Source of the DNA: Nocardioides sp. Soil797
GTDB taxonomy: Bacteria; Actinomycetota; Actinomycetes; Propionibacteriales; Nocardioidaceae
Direction: 5' to 3'
DNA: 64,000 nucleotides
Assembly: GCA_001429555.1 (NCBI GenBank)
Contig: LMSR01000015.1
Location: forward strand, 336,492-400,491
Positions 56,896-64,000 of this stretch are shown here, piece after piece (the first letter of the stretch is position 1; each line of letters begins with the position of its first letter). Below the pieces are notes generated by a model that was given only the letters and a program-made list of their open reading frames with translations, did no database searches and was not told the DNA's origin. The position numbers and the translations under genes are program-made.

Positions 56896-58365
56896 TCAGG
56901 TCTCCCACGCGTGGACCGGCTCGTTGGTGTGCATCAGCTCGCGGTAGTCGACCAAGGTGTGCCGCAGCGCATCGGCACGATCGTACGAGGCCGTGTGCCG
57001 GTGGAACCGGCCCGCGAACCACTCGGCGCCGTTGCTTCCCAGGAGGCAGCGCTGCTCGATGATGCCGAGGTAGCGATCGATCTCCTCGGTCGAGGCTCCC
57101 CAGTCGACCAGCCCCTCCCGAGCCATCGGGAGCAGGCGGCGCAGCACCAGTTCCGCCGCGGACACCTGGCCCACACCCGGCCAGTAGACCTGGGCCTCGA
57201 TGCCCATCCGGGCAGCCACGTGGAAGTTCTCCTCGGCGGCACTGAACGACATCTGAGACCACAGTGGGCGTTCCGCGAGCGCGAGGCTGCGCACGAGTCC
57301 GAAGTAGAACGCGGCGTTGGCCATCGTGTCGACGACGGTCGGCCCGGCCGCGAGCAGGCGGTTCTCCACGCGCAGGTGAGGAACTCCCCCGGCGATGTCG
57401 TAGACCGGTCGATTCCAGCGATAGATCGTGCCGTTGTGGAGTCGCAGCTCGGACAGCTCCGGGGTGCCGCCCGACTCGAGCACCTCGAGGGGGTCCTCGT
57501 CGTCGGTCACCGGCAGCAGTGCCGGGAAGTAGCGGACGTTCTCCTCGAACAGGTCGAAGACCGACGTCACCCACCGCTCGCCGAACCACACCCTGGGCCG
57601 CACGCCCTGCGCCTTCAGCTCCTCACTCCGGGTGTCGGTGGCCTGTTCGAACAGCGGGATGCGGGTCTCCCGCCACAACTCCTTGCCCAACAGGAACGGT
57701 GAGTTGGCACCGACAGCGAGTTGCATCGCGGCGATCGCCTGAGAGGCGTTCCAGTAGGCGGCGAACTCATCCGGGGTGGTCTGCACGTGCAACTGGGTGC
57801 TCGTGCAGGCTGCCTCGGGAACGATGGAGTCCGCGGTCGTGCTGAGCCGCTCGACACCGTTGATGTCGATGACGATGTCTTCTCCGCGCGCGTCGAGGAT
57901 CTGGTCACTGAGCAGCTGATAGCGCGGGTTGCCGCTCAGCGAGGAGGGACCCATGTGACCCTCGCCGAGGGTGGGCAGGATGCCGATCATCACCATGTGG
58001 GCGCCGACCTGCGCCGACTTGGACTCTGCGTCGTTGAGGCTGACCCGCAGGTTCTCCTCGTACGCCGTGAGCCCACCGTCACGCAGGTGACGCGGGGGCA
58101 CGTTGATCTCGACGTTGAACTGCCCGAGCTCCGTCTGGAAGTCGGGGTCGGCGATCTTGGCGAGCGCCTCCGCGTTCTTCAGGGCAGGGTCGCCCGACGC
58201 GTCGACGAGGTTCAACTCGATCTCGAGACCGGTCATCGGGTCGTCCGTGTCGAATCGCGCCTCGCGAAGCATCCGCGCGAAGACGTCGAGGCAGCGGCGC
58301 ACCTTCTCACGATGGCGCGTGCGGTCGGCTCGGGAGAACTCCTGTGCGACGACTTCTTCACCCAT
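56896..58365 (-). CDS. GCS2-family carboxylate-amine ligase (glutamate-cysteine ligase-like)
   Basis: 489 residues from ATG at 58365. The catalytic region has MTGLEIELNLVD (acidic metal ligands), then FNVEINVPPRHL, ACTSTQLHVQTTPDEF, and PHLRVENRLLAAGPT. This is the COG2170/GCS2 family of ATP-dependent ligases that includes EgtA and YbdK. Actinobacteria use mycothiol rather than glutathione, so it may supply gamma-glutamylcysteine for ergothioneine or act on another amine. No egt neighbours are present. No signal peptide. Confidence 0.85.
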   Translation of the reverse strand: MGEEVVAQEFSRADRTRHREKVRRCLDVFARMLREARFDTDDPMTGLEIELNLVDASGDPALKNAEALAKIADPDFQTELGQFNVEINVPPRHLRDGGLTAYEENLRVSLNDAESKSAQVGAHMVMIGILPTLGEGHMGPSSLSGNPRYQLLSDQILDARGEDIVIDINGVERLSTTADSIVPEAACTSTQLHVQTTPDEFAAYWNASQAIAAMQLAVGANSPFLLGKELWRETRIPLFEQATDTRSEELKAQGVRPRVWFGERWVTSVFDLFEENVRYFPALLPVTDDEDPLEVLESGGTPELSELRLHNGTIYRWNRPVYDIAGGVPHLRVENRLLAAGPTVVDTMANAAFYFGLVRSLALAERPLWSQMSFSAAEENFHVAARMGIEAQVYWPGVGQVSAAELVLRRLLPMAREGLVDWGASTEEIDRYLGIIEQRCLLGSNGAEWFAGRFHRHTASYDRADALRHTLVDYRELMHTNEPVHAWET

Positions 58366-58419
58366 TGCAGAAGACTAATCGCTTCGACGACGCCCCGGGA
58401 GGTCTGAGTCAGATCGGCG

Positions 58420-59418
58420 TCACCGGCCCCGGAGCAGGGCCACGAGATCGGTCATCGGTTCCCAGGTCGTCGGCGGCAGCGCGCGATCGAGGGCATCGGC
58501 GAGCAGCCCAGCCATCGAGTAGTCGGGATCGGCCAGCACCGCACGATCGACGGCACACCAGGCCAGCGCGCCGTGCCCGGCCAGCCATGCGGCGAAACCC
58601 AGCAGTGACGCCGGGGCTGCCTGCATTTCAGCGGGCGTACGACGCAGGACACTGCGCCACAGGTCGACATGGCGCTCCGCGCTCTCCCGCGACATCAGAC
58701 CCCAGGCGACATCCCTGAGAGCCGGGTCCCGGCAGGCCACCAGCAACCTGCCCACCTCGGTGACCGAAGGTGTGCTGCCCTCGGAGACGTGACGAGCCAG
58801 CGTGTCCTGCACCCATTGTGCCTCGAGCTCGCGACTGTTCTGGGGAGTCGCGCCCCAGTCGTCGACCGCAGCTGCCACCGCGTCGACCGCCTCGAAGTCG
58901 GTGCCCACCAGACTGTCGGCCAACTCCTCGCGGGAGTTGAGCGTGACCCGGCCCTCGATCACTCCCTGCATGGTGAACGGGTGCGTGCGGTCATCGAACG
59001 CGGTGCCCTCATCGGCGCCTCGACGCCACGAAGGACCGCGTGGCTCCAACATGGACAGCCAGCGGGTGCCGGTGACCCGCAACAGCTCGACCACCTCGAT
59101 GCCCTCGGTGACCATCGCGACAGCCGTCAGCTCCAGGGCCTCTTCGCACAGCTCAGGATCATCGCTGTACCCGATCACGACGACCCGTTCGACGTGATGT
59201 CGGAGTGCCGGTTCGATCAGCAGCTCGACCACCTCACCGAAGTCTGCCGGGTCGCGGGGCAGGTCCACCCGAGCGTGGAACGACGGGCCCGAGGACCCGA
59301 ACGTGAGCATCACGAGCGACTGGTCCGGTCGGAAGCCGAGAATGTAGGGCACCATCGCGAGCAGGTCCTCAGGAGTGCGTGCCCGAAGGGTCTTCGGAGA
59401 TTGCTGTGGAGTCGTCAT
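58420..59418 (-). CDS. DUF4192 protein
   Basis: 332 residues from ATG at 59418; longer readings upstream are not supported. DUF4192 signatures: LRARTPEDLLAMVPYILGFRP, SLVMLTFG, HVERVVVIGYSDDPE, and the C-terminal AWLAGHGALAWCAVDRAVLADPDY followed by LADALDRALPP. Widespread in actinobacteria, function unknown. Divergent from dinB. Confidence 0.9.
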   Translation of the reverse strand: MTTPQQSPKTLRARTPEDLLAMVPYILGFRPDQSLVMLTFGSSGPSFHARVDLPRDPADFGEVVELLIEPALRHHVERVVVIGYSDDPELCEEALELTAVAMVTEGIEVVELLRVTGTRWLSMLEPRGPSWRRGADEGTAFDDRTHPFTMQGVIEGRVTLNSREELADSLVGTDFEAVDAVAAAVDDWGATPQNSRELEAQWVQDTLARHVSEGSTPSVTEVGRLLVACRDPALRDVAWGLMSRESAERHVDLWRSVLRRTPAEMQAAPASLLGFAAWLAGHGALAWCAVDRAVLADPDYSMAGLLADALDRALPPTTWEPMTDLVALLRGR

Positions 59419-59595
59419 GCCCTTCAGGCTCAACCGGACTCGACCGTCGCGCTCGAGCCCAATGGTCACCCTGTGCACAAGGCCGGTCGCCGGCAGTCCC
59501 GTGCACGAAAACCGGGTCGGCGGAGCGGGGTCGGCGGAACGGGCCGCCGTGGGTGGGTCACGGGAAGGTAGGTTCCCCGGCATGGTGGTGCAGTC

Positions 59596-60897
59596 ATGAG
59601 GTCGCAGGCATCGGTCCTGCACATCGACCTCGACGCATTCTTCGCCGGTGTCGAGCAGCGCGACAAGCCGTCGCTGCGTGGCAAGCCGGTGATCGTCGGG
59701 GGCACAGGCGGACGTGGGGTGGTGGCCACCGCGTCGTACGAAGCACGTGCCTTCGGCGTGCACTCCGCGATGTCGACCCGCGAGGCGCGTGCCCGCTGCC
59801 CCCACGCGGCCTTCCTGAGCGGTCGCTTCCACGCCTACCGAGCCACCAGCGCCAAGGTGATGGCGGTGTTGCGCGAAGCCTCTCCACTGGTCGAGCCGCT
59901 CTCCATCGACGAGGCGTTCGTCGACCTTGCCGCCAGCGACCTCCCGTCGTACGACGTCGAGATGGTCACCGCGTTCGGCGAGGAGCTGCGCCGCCGGGTG
60001 TACGACGTCTCCGGCGGCCTGACCGCAAGCGTCGGGATTGGCAGCTCAAAGTTCATCGCCAAGGTGGCCAGCGACCTGGAGAAGCCCGACGGCCTGTTCG
60101 TGGTGGCCCCCGGCACCGAGCAGGAGTTGCTGCGCCCGATGAAGGTGACGGTGATTCCCGGGGTCGGGCCTGCGACCGCCGAGCGGCTGCGCCGTGCCGG
60201 TGTGCACACGGTCGCCGACCTGGAGGCTGTCAATGAGGACGAGCTGGTCGGCCTGGTCGGCAACGCGCACGGCCACAGCCTGTGGCGGCTGGCCCGGGCG
60301 ATCGACGACCGGGCCGTCGAACCGTTGCGGGAGACCAAGTCAGTCAGCGTCGAGGGCACCTACGAGGACGACCTGACCGACAGGCGACTGATGGACGGCC
60401 TGCTCTCCCGGCAGGGCGCCAACGTGGCCGCGCGGCTGCGCAAGGACGGCATGTCGGGACGCACTGTCAGCATCAAGGTGCGGTTGCACGACTTCACCAC
60501 GCTGAGTCGCTCGAGCACCTTGGCCTCCCCCACCGACTCGGCCCAGGTCATCGGCCGCACCGCCCGAGCCCTGCTGGCCGACCTCGACGTGTCCGGCGGC
60601 GTGCGACTCCTGGGCGTCGGGGTCTCAGGGCTGGCCGACTGGGTGCAGGACGACCTGTTCGGCCCCGAGCCCGAGGAGGAACCCGAGCAGGAGGTCGAGG
60701 TCCCGACGGCTCGGCAGCACCGCTGGGCTCCCGGCAGCGACGTACGCCACGACGAGATGGGCGAGGGCTGGGTGTGGGGCTCGGGCAGAGGCGTGGTGAC
60801 GGTGCGCTTCGAGACGGCCACGACTGCCCCGGGACCGGTCCGCAGCTACCGCATGGACGATCCTGCCCTGCACGCGATCACCCACGAGCAGGAGTGA
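59596..60897 (+). CDS. dinB: DNA polymerase IV (Y family)
   Basis: 433 residues from ATG at 59596. Catalytic acids: Asp11 (and Asp13) in VLHIDLDAFFA and Asp105-Glu106 in SIDEAFVDLA. Palm, thumb with HhH (MKVTVIPGVGPATAERLRRAG), and little finger domains are complete. After about residue 355 there is an acidic Glu/Pro-rich region (EPEEEPEQEVEVP) and a beta-clamp or C-terminal extension ending in RMDDPALHAITHEQE. Error-prone bypass polymerase. No LexA box is seen upstream. Confidence 0.94.
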   Translation: MRSQASVLHIDLDAFFAGVEQRDKPSLRGKPVIVGGTGGRGVVATASYEARAFGVHSAMSTREARARCPHAAFLSGRFHAYRATSAKVMAVLREASPLVEPLSIDEAFVDLAASDLPSYDVEMVTAFGEELRRRVYDVSGGLTASVGIGSSKFIAKVASDLEKPDGLFVVAPGTEQELLRPMKVTVIPGVGPATAERLRRAGVHTVADLEAVNEDELVGLVGNAHGHSLWRLARAIDDRAVEPLRETKSVSVEGTYEDDLTDRRLMDGLLSRQGANVAARLRKDGMSGRTVSIKVRLHDFTTLSRSSTLASPTDSAQVIGRTARALLADLDVSGGVRLLGVGVSGLADWVQDDLFGPEPEEEPEQEVEVPTARQHRWAPGSDVRHDEMGEGWVWGSGRGVVTVRFETATTAPGPVRSYRMDDPALHAITHEQE

Positions 60898-60945
60898 CCC
60901 GCGCCCACGCGCCCGGGTCTGGAGACGCTGGCTAGAGTCACGGCC

Positions 60946-63087
60946 ATGCAACCGCCAGTCGCTGCCCGAGTTCCCTCCGAGCACACGATCCACGCCCACA
61001 CCGTCGTCGACGACTACGAGTGGCTCCGCGAGAAGGACAACCCCGAGGTGATCGCCCACCTCGAGGCCGAGAACGCATGGACCCAGGAGCGCACCGCCCA
61101 CCTCGCCGACCTGCGCCAGTCCATCTTCGACGAGATCAAGGCTCGGACCCTGGAGACGGATCTGTCGGTTCCCTCCCGGATGCGCGGCCACTGGTACTAC
61201 TCCCGCTCCTACGAGGGCAAGGAGTACGGCGCGTCGTGCCGCGCCCCGATCACCGACCTTGATGACTGGACCCCGCCGCAGCCCGCCGAGCACGCCGCCG
61301 TCGACCAGCCCGCGCTGCCCGGCGAGGAGATGCTCCTCGACCTCAACGAACTGGCCGCCGGCCACGACTTCTTCTCCCTCGGCGGCTCCACGGTCACTCC
61401 CGACGAGCACCTGCTCGCGTACGCCGTCGACGTGGTCGGCGACGAGCGCTACACGATCAGGGTGCTCGACCTGCGCACCCGCGACCTGCTGCCCGACGAG
61501 ATCACCGGCACCCTCGGTGGCGCCACCTGGGATCCGGCGGGTGAGGCGTTCTACTACACGACGGTCGACGACGCCTGGCGCGCCGACAAGATCTGGCGCC
61601 ACCGCCTCGGCACCACCCAGGCCGACGACGAGCTGGTCTTCCACGAGACCGACCCGCGCTACTGGGTCGGTGTCGGGCGCTCACGCACGGACCGGTTCCT
61701 GATGATCGTCTCCGGGGCCAAGAACACCTCCGAGTTCCAGGTCCTCGACACCAGCCAGCCTGACGCCGGGTTCGAGGTCTACTGCCCCCGTGAGGAAGAC
61801 GTCGAGTACGGCCTCGAGCACGCCGTGATCGGTGGGGAGGACGTCTTCCTGGTCCACCACAACGGCAACGGCGCCAACTTCGAGATCGCCACTGCTCCCC
61901 TGGTCCCGACACCCCGGGACCAGTGGCAGCCGCTGATCGCACACGACGGTGCCGTTCGCCTCGAGGACGTCGATGCCTTCGCCGGCCACCTCGTCGTACA
62001 CCAACGCAGTGCCGGCCTGACCCAGCTGCGCATCCTCGAGCTCGGCGAGTCCGGCGTCACCGACGACTACCAGGTCAGCTTCGAGGACGAGGTCTACACG
62101 ATCGGCTCCGGCGGCAACCCGGAGTTCGACCAGCCCGTCGTCCGCGTGGGTTACACGACGATGGCCACGCCGTCGTCGATCTACAACTACGACATACGCT
62201 CGCGTGAGCTCGTCTTGCTCAAACGGGCGCCCGTGCAGGGCGACTACGACCCGGCTGCCTACGACGAGCATCGCCTCTGGGCAAAGGCCGAAGACGGCGT
62301 CGTGGTGCCGATCTCCCTGGTTCTCCCGAAGGGCGCCCCTCGTGACGGCTCCGTGCCGATCCTTCTCTACGGGTACGGCGCCTACGAGATGTCGATGGAC
62401 CCCTACTTCTCGATCGCCCGGCTGTGCCTGCTCGAGCGCGGTGCCGGCTTCGCGATCGCCCACGTGCGCGGCGGCGGTGAGATGGGGCGGCACTGGTACG
62501 ACGACGGCAGGCTGATGCACAAGCAGAACACCTTCAGCGACTTCATCGCCTGTGCCAGGCACCTCGTCGACGACGGCTGGACCAGCGCCGACCGGCTCGT
62601 CGCCGAGGGCGGCAGCGCCGGCGGCCTGCTGATCGGTGCGGTGGCCAACCAGGCACCGGAGCTCTTCGCCGGGTTCGTGGCCGAGGTGCCGTTCGTGGAC
62701 GCCCTGACCTCCATGCTCGACGCCAGTCTGCCGCTGACCGTCGTGGAGTACGACGAGTGGGGCAACCCGGAGGCCGACCCCGACGTCTACGACTACATGC
62801 GCACCTACTCCCCCTACGACAACGTGGCCGCGCAGGCGTACCCGCCGATCCTGGTCGAGACGTCGCTGAACGACACGCGGGTCCTGTACGTCGAGGCGGC
62901 CAAGTGGGTGGCCAGGCTGCGGGCCACCGGGACCGGATGTACGACGGACCCGTCGAGCAACCAGGGTGACTTCCTGCTGCGCACCGAGATGTCCGCGGGT
63001 CACGGTGGCGTCTCCGGTCGCTACAAGGCTTGGAGCGACCGAGCATTCACCCTGGCCTGGATCCTGGATCGGATGCACCTCGCCTGA
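60946..63087 (+). CDS. ptrB: Oligopeptidase B (S9A prolyl oligopeptidase family)
   Basis: 713 residues from ATG at 60946. N-terminal beta-propeller starts VVDDYEWLREKDNPEVIAHL; the C-terminal alpha/beta hydrolase has Ser557 in EGGSAGGLLIGAV, Asp at about 643 in SLNDTRVLYVE and His686 in SAGHGGVSGRYKAW. Cleaves short peptides after Arg or Lys in the cytosol. Immediately downstream of dinB by 48 bases; a shared transcript is possible. Confidence 0.94.
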   Translation: MQPPVAARVPSEHTIHAHTVVDDYEWLREKDNPEVIAHLEAENAWTQERTAHLADLRQSIFDEIKARTLETDLSVPSRMRGHWYYSRSYEGKEYGASCRAPITDLDDWTPPQPAEHAAVDQPALPGEEMLLDLNELAAGHDFFSLGGSTVTPDEHLLAYAVDVVGDERYTIRVLDLRTRDLLPDEITGTLGGATWDPAGEAFYYTTVDDAWRADKIWRHRLGTTQADDELVFHETDPRYWVGVGRSRTDRFLMIVSGAKNTSEFQVLDTSQPDAGFEVYCPREEDVEYGLEHAVIGGEDVFLVHHNGNGANFEIATAPLVPTPRDQWQPLIAHDGAVRLEDVDAFAGHLVVHQRSAGLTQLRILELGESGVTDDYQVSFEDEVYTIGSGGNPEFDQPVVRVGYTTMATPSSIYNYDIRSRELVLLKRAPVQGDYDPAAYDEHRLWAKAEDGVVVPISLVLPKGAPRDGSVPILLYGYGAYEMSMDPYFSIARLCLLERGAGFAIAHVRGGGEMGRHWYDDGRLMHKQNTFSDFIACARHLVDDGWTSADRLVAEGGSAGGLLIGAVANQAPELFAGFVAEVPFVDALTSMLDASLPLTVVEYDEWGNPEADPDVYDYMRTYSPYDNVAAQAYPPILVETSLNDTRVLYVEAAKWVARLRATGTGCTTDPSSNQGDFLLRTEMSAGHGGVSGRYKAWSDRAFTLAWILDRMHLA

Positions 63088-63206
63088 GCGTCTCCTGAGC
63101 GCGTTCCCGGCTCCCCTGAGAAGTCCCTGAGAAGTGCTGAATCAGGCAACTTCGGGTACCTCCCGCACGTCTATCTGTATGTAACCCCGAGCAGCCCGCC
63201 CCCGCG

Positions 63207-63232
63207 GGAATCTCCACCGCTCAAGGTTTGTT
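63207..63232 (+). promoter_or_regulatory. SigR/SigH-type promoter before the SigB-like gene
   Basis: GGAAT-N18-GTT, an exact consensus match, 56 bases upstream of the ATG at 63289. Mycobacterial sigB and Streptomyces hrdD are known targets of SigH and SigR. Confidence 0.65.
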
Positions 63233-63288
63233 GGAACAGATGTGTGGGGCCGACTCCCAGCGGCACCACCGACGAAGGAGGGCGTGAG

Positions 63289-64000
63289 ATGGCCAGCAGG
63301 ACTGCAATGCGTGAGATCGAGGGCCGCGACAGCGTCGGGCTCTACCTCGACGAGATCGCGCGCAACCCGCTGCTCGACGCAGCAACCGAAGTGGAGCTCT
63401 CCAAGACGATTGAGGCCGGCCTGATGGCCGAGAGCCTGCTCGCCGAGGGTCGGATCGGTCGCCGCAAGGGCGGCGCCCCCAAGAGTGCCAACGAAGAAGA
63501 GCTCGAGTGGCTCGCCGAAGAAGGCCGCAGGGCCGTCCAGACCTTCATCAACGCCAACCTGCGGCTCGTCGTCTCCATCGCCCGCAAGTACGGCCGGGCC
63601 CAGATGCCGATGCTCGACCTGATCCAGGAGGGCAACACCGGCCTGATCCGCGCCGTCGAGAAGTTCGACTACGCCAAGGGCTACAAGTTCTCCACCTACG
63701 CCACCTGGTGGGTCCGACAGGCCATCACCCGCGGCATCGCGCAACAGGCTCGCGTCGTCCGGCTCCCGGTCCACGTCGTCGAGGAGTTGAACCAGGTCGG
63801 CAGCGCCCGCCGTACCCTGGAGCGCCAGCTCGGCCGCGAGCCGGAGCCCGAGGAGATCGCCATCGAGCTCGACATGGGCATCGAGCGGGTGCTCGACCTG
63901 ATCCGCTGGGGCCGTGACCACGTCAGCCTCGACACTCCTGTTGACGAGGACGGCGACACGTCGCTCGGCGACCTGATGGCCCAGGAGACCACGCCCAGCC
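63289..64000 (+). CDS. SigB/HrdD-like sigma-70 factor, C-terminus beyond window
   Basis: About 237 residues seen from ATG at 63289, with GAAGGAG 8 bases upstream. Region 1.2 DSVGLYLDEIARNPLL and ATEVELSKTIEAGL, region 2 RLVVSIARKYGRAQMPMLDLIQ and [18 protein letters not shown], region 3 RRTLERQLGREPEPEEIA. Lacks the long N-terminal region 1.1 and Lys/Ala tract of SigA, as in SigB of mycobacteria and HrdD-type factors. Transcribed from a SigR/SigH-type promoter. Confidence 0.92.
   Translation, partial: MASRTAMREIEGRDSVGLYLDEIARNPLLDAATEVELSKTIEAGLMAESLLAEGRIGRRKGGAPKSANEEELEWLAEEGRRAVQTFINANLRLVVSIARKYGRAQMPMLDLIQEGNTGLIRAVEKFDYAKGYKFSTYATWWVRQAITRGIAQQARVVRLPVHVVEELNQVGSARRTLERQLGREPEPEEIAIELDMGIERVLDLIRWGRDHVSLDTPVDEDGDTSLGDLMAQETTPS

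Noticed and set aside
56893..56898. TGATCA stop-stop junction as a special site
   Set aside because: It is simply two convergent TGA codons back to back; no further structure.

Overview
The window is high-GC, densely packed bacterial chromosome with frequent GTG starts, 1-4 base gene overlaps (GTGA, ATGA, TGATG) and several probable leaderless promoters. The protein families point to an actinobacterium: SepH, DUF3093, DUF3159, DUF3710, DUF4193, DUF4235, DUF5998 and DUF7455 proteins, a CeoB/CeoC pair, a [2Fe-2S]-type ferrochelatase and a Lys/Ala-rich SigA. Gene order (dxs, acn, TRAM methyltransferase, APC-type permease, ceoBC, DUF3159, OB-fold, DUF3710, dut, DUF3093, DUF4193, inositol monophosphatase, hemH, sepH, parC, parE, sigA) follows the conserved core of Mycobacterium and Streptomyces. 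My best guess is a Nocardioides-like member of the Propionibacteriales; this is inference. I see no tRNA, rRNA, IS element, prophage or CRISPR array.

Layout. 1-11.5 kb: a cut-off secreted M23 peptidase, acyl-CoA thioesterase II, a PAC2 protein, a zinc-peptidase-like lipoprotein overlapping dxs, a set of small or unknown genes (one behind a perfect LexA-type box), and two unknown genes that share a paralogous N-terminal domain. 11.6-24 kb: aconitase, then the core cluster with a KimA-like potassium importer divergent from two RCK subunits, dut and the DUF genes. 23-33 kb: inositol monophosphatase, coproporphyrin/protoporphyrin ferrochelatase, a secreted two-protease fusion (M4 plus trypsin-like) behind a LuxR-type regulator, a secreted repeat protein, an MFS transporter and an aldonolactone-oxidase-like flavoprotein. 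33-43 kb: sepH, a two-domain fatty acyl-CoA reductase, a rhodanese, thymidine kinase, a phosphodiesterase-like protein, DUF5998, and a Pat-type protein acetyltransferase/acyl-CoA synthetase-like protein. 43-55 kb: topoisomerase IV genes parC and parE flanking an LprG/P55-like lipoprotein-MFS pair and a beta carbonic anhydrase, then small genes, an AHSA1-ArsR operon and sigA. 55-64 kb: a HhH-GPD protein, unknown genes, a GCS2-family ligase, DUF4192, dinB, oligopeptidase B and the start of a second group-1/2 sigma factor.

How it hangs together. Most of the window is housekeeping: isoprenoid entry (dxs), TCA cycle (acn), K+ uptake, dUTP and thymidine metabolism, chromosome decatenation (parC/parE), division (sepH) and primary sigma factors. 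Stress wiring is visible in DNA: GGAAT-N18-GTT promoters of SigR/SigH type sit before the DUF7455 gene and before the SigB-like gene, a LexA-type palindrome sits before an unknown gene, and two GCAAC-N6-GTTGC sites sit before the ArsR operon. Fatty acyl-CoA reductase plus an LprG/P55-like export pair hint at neutral lipid or wax handling. The least described items are the small SOS-box gene, the paralogous pair at 10.3-11.5 kb, the non-canonical start of parE and the fused double protease.
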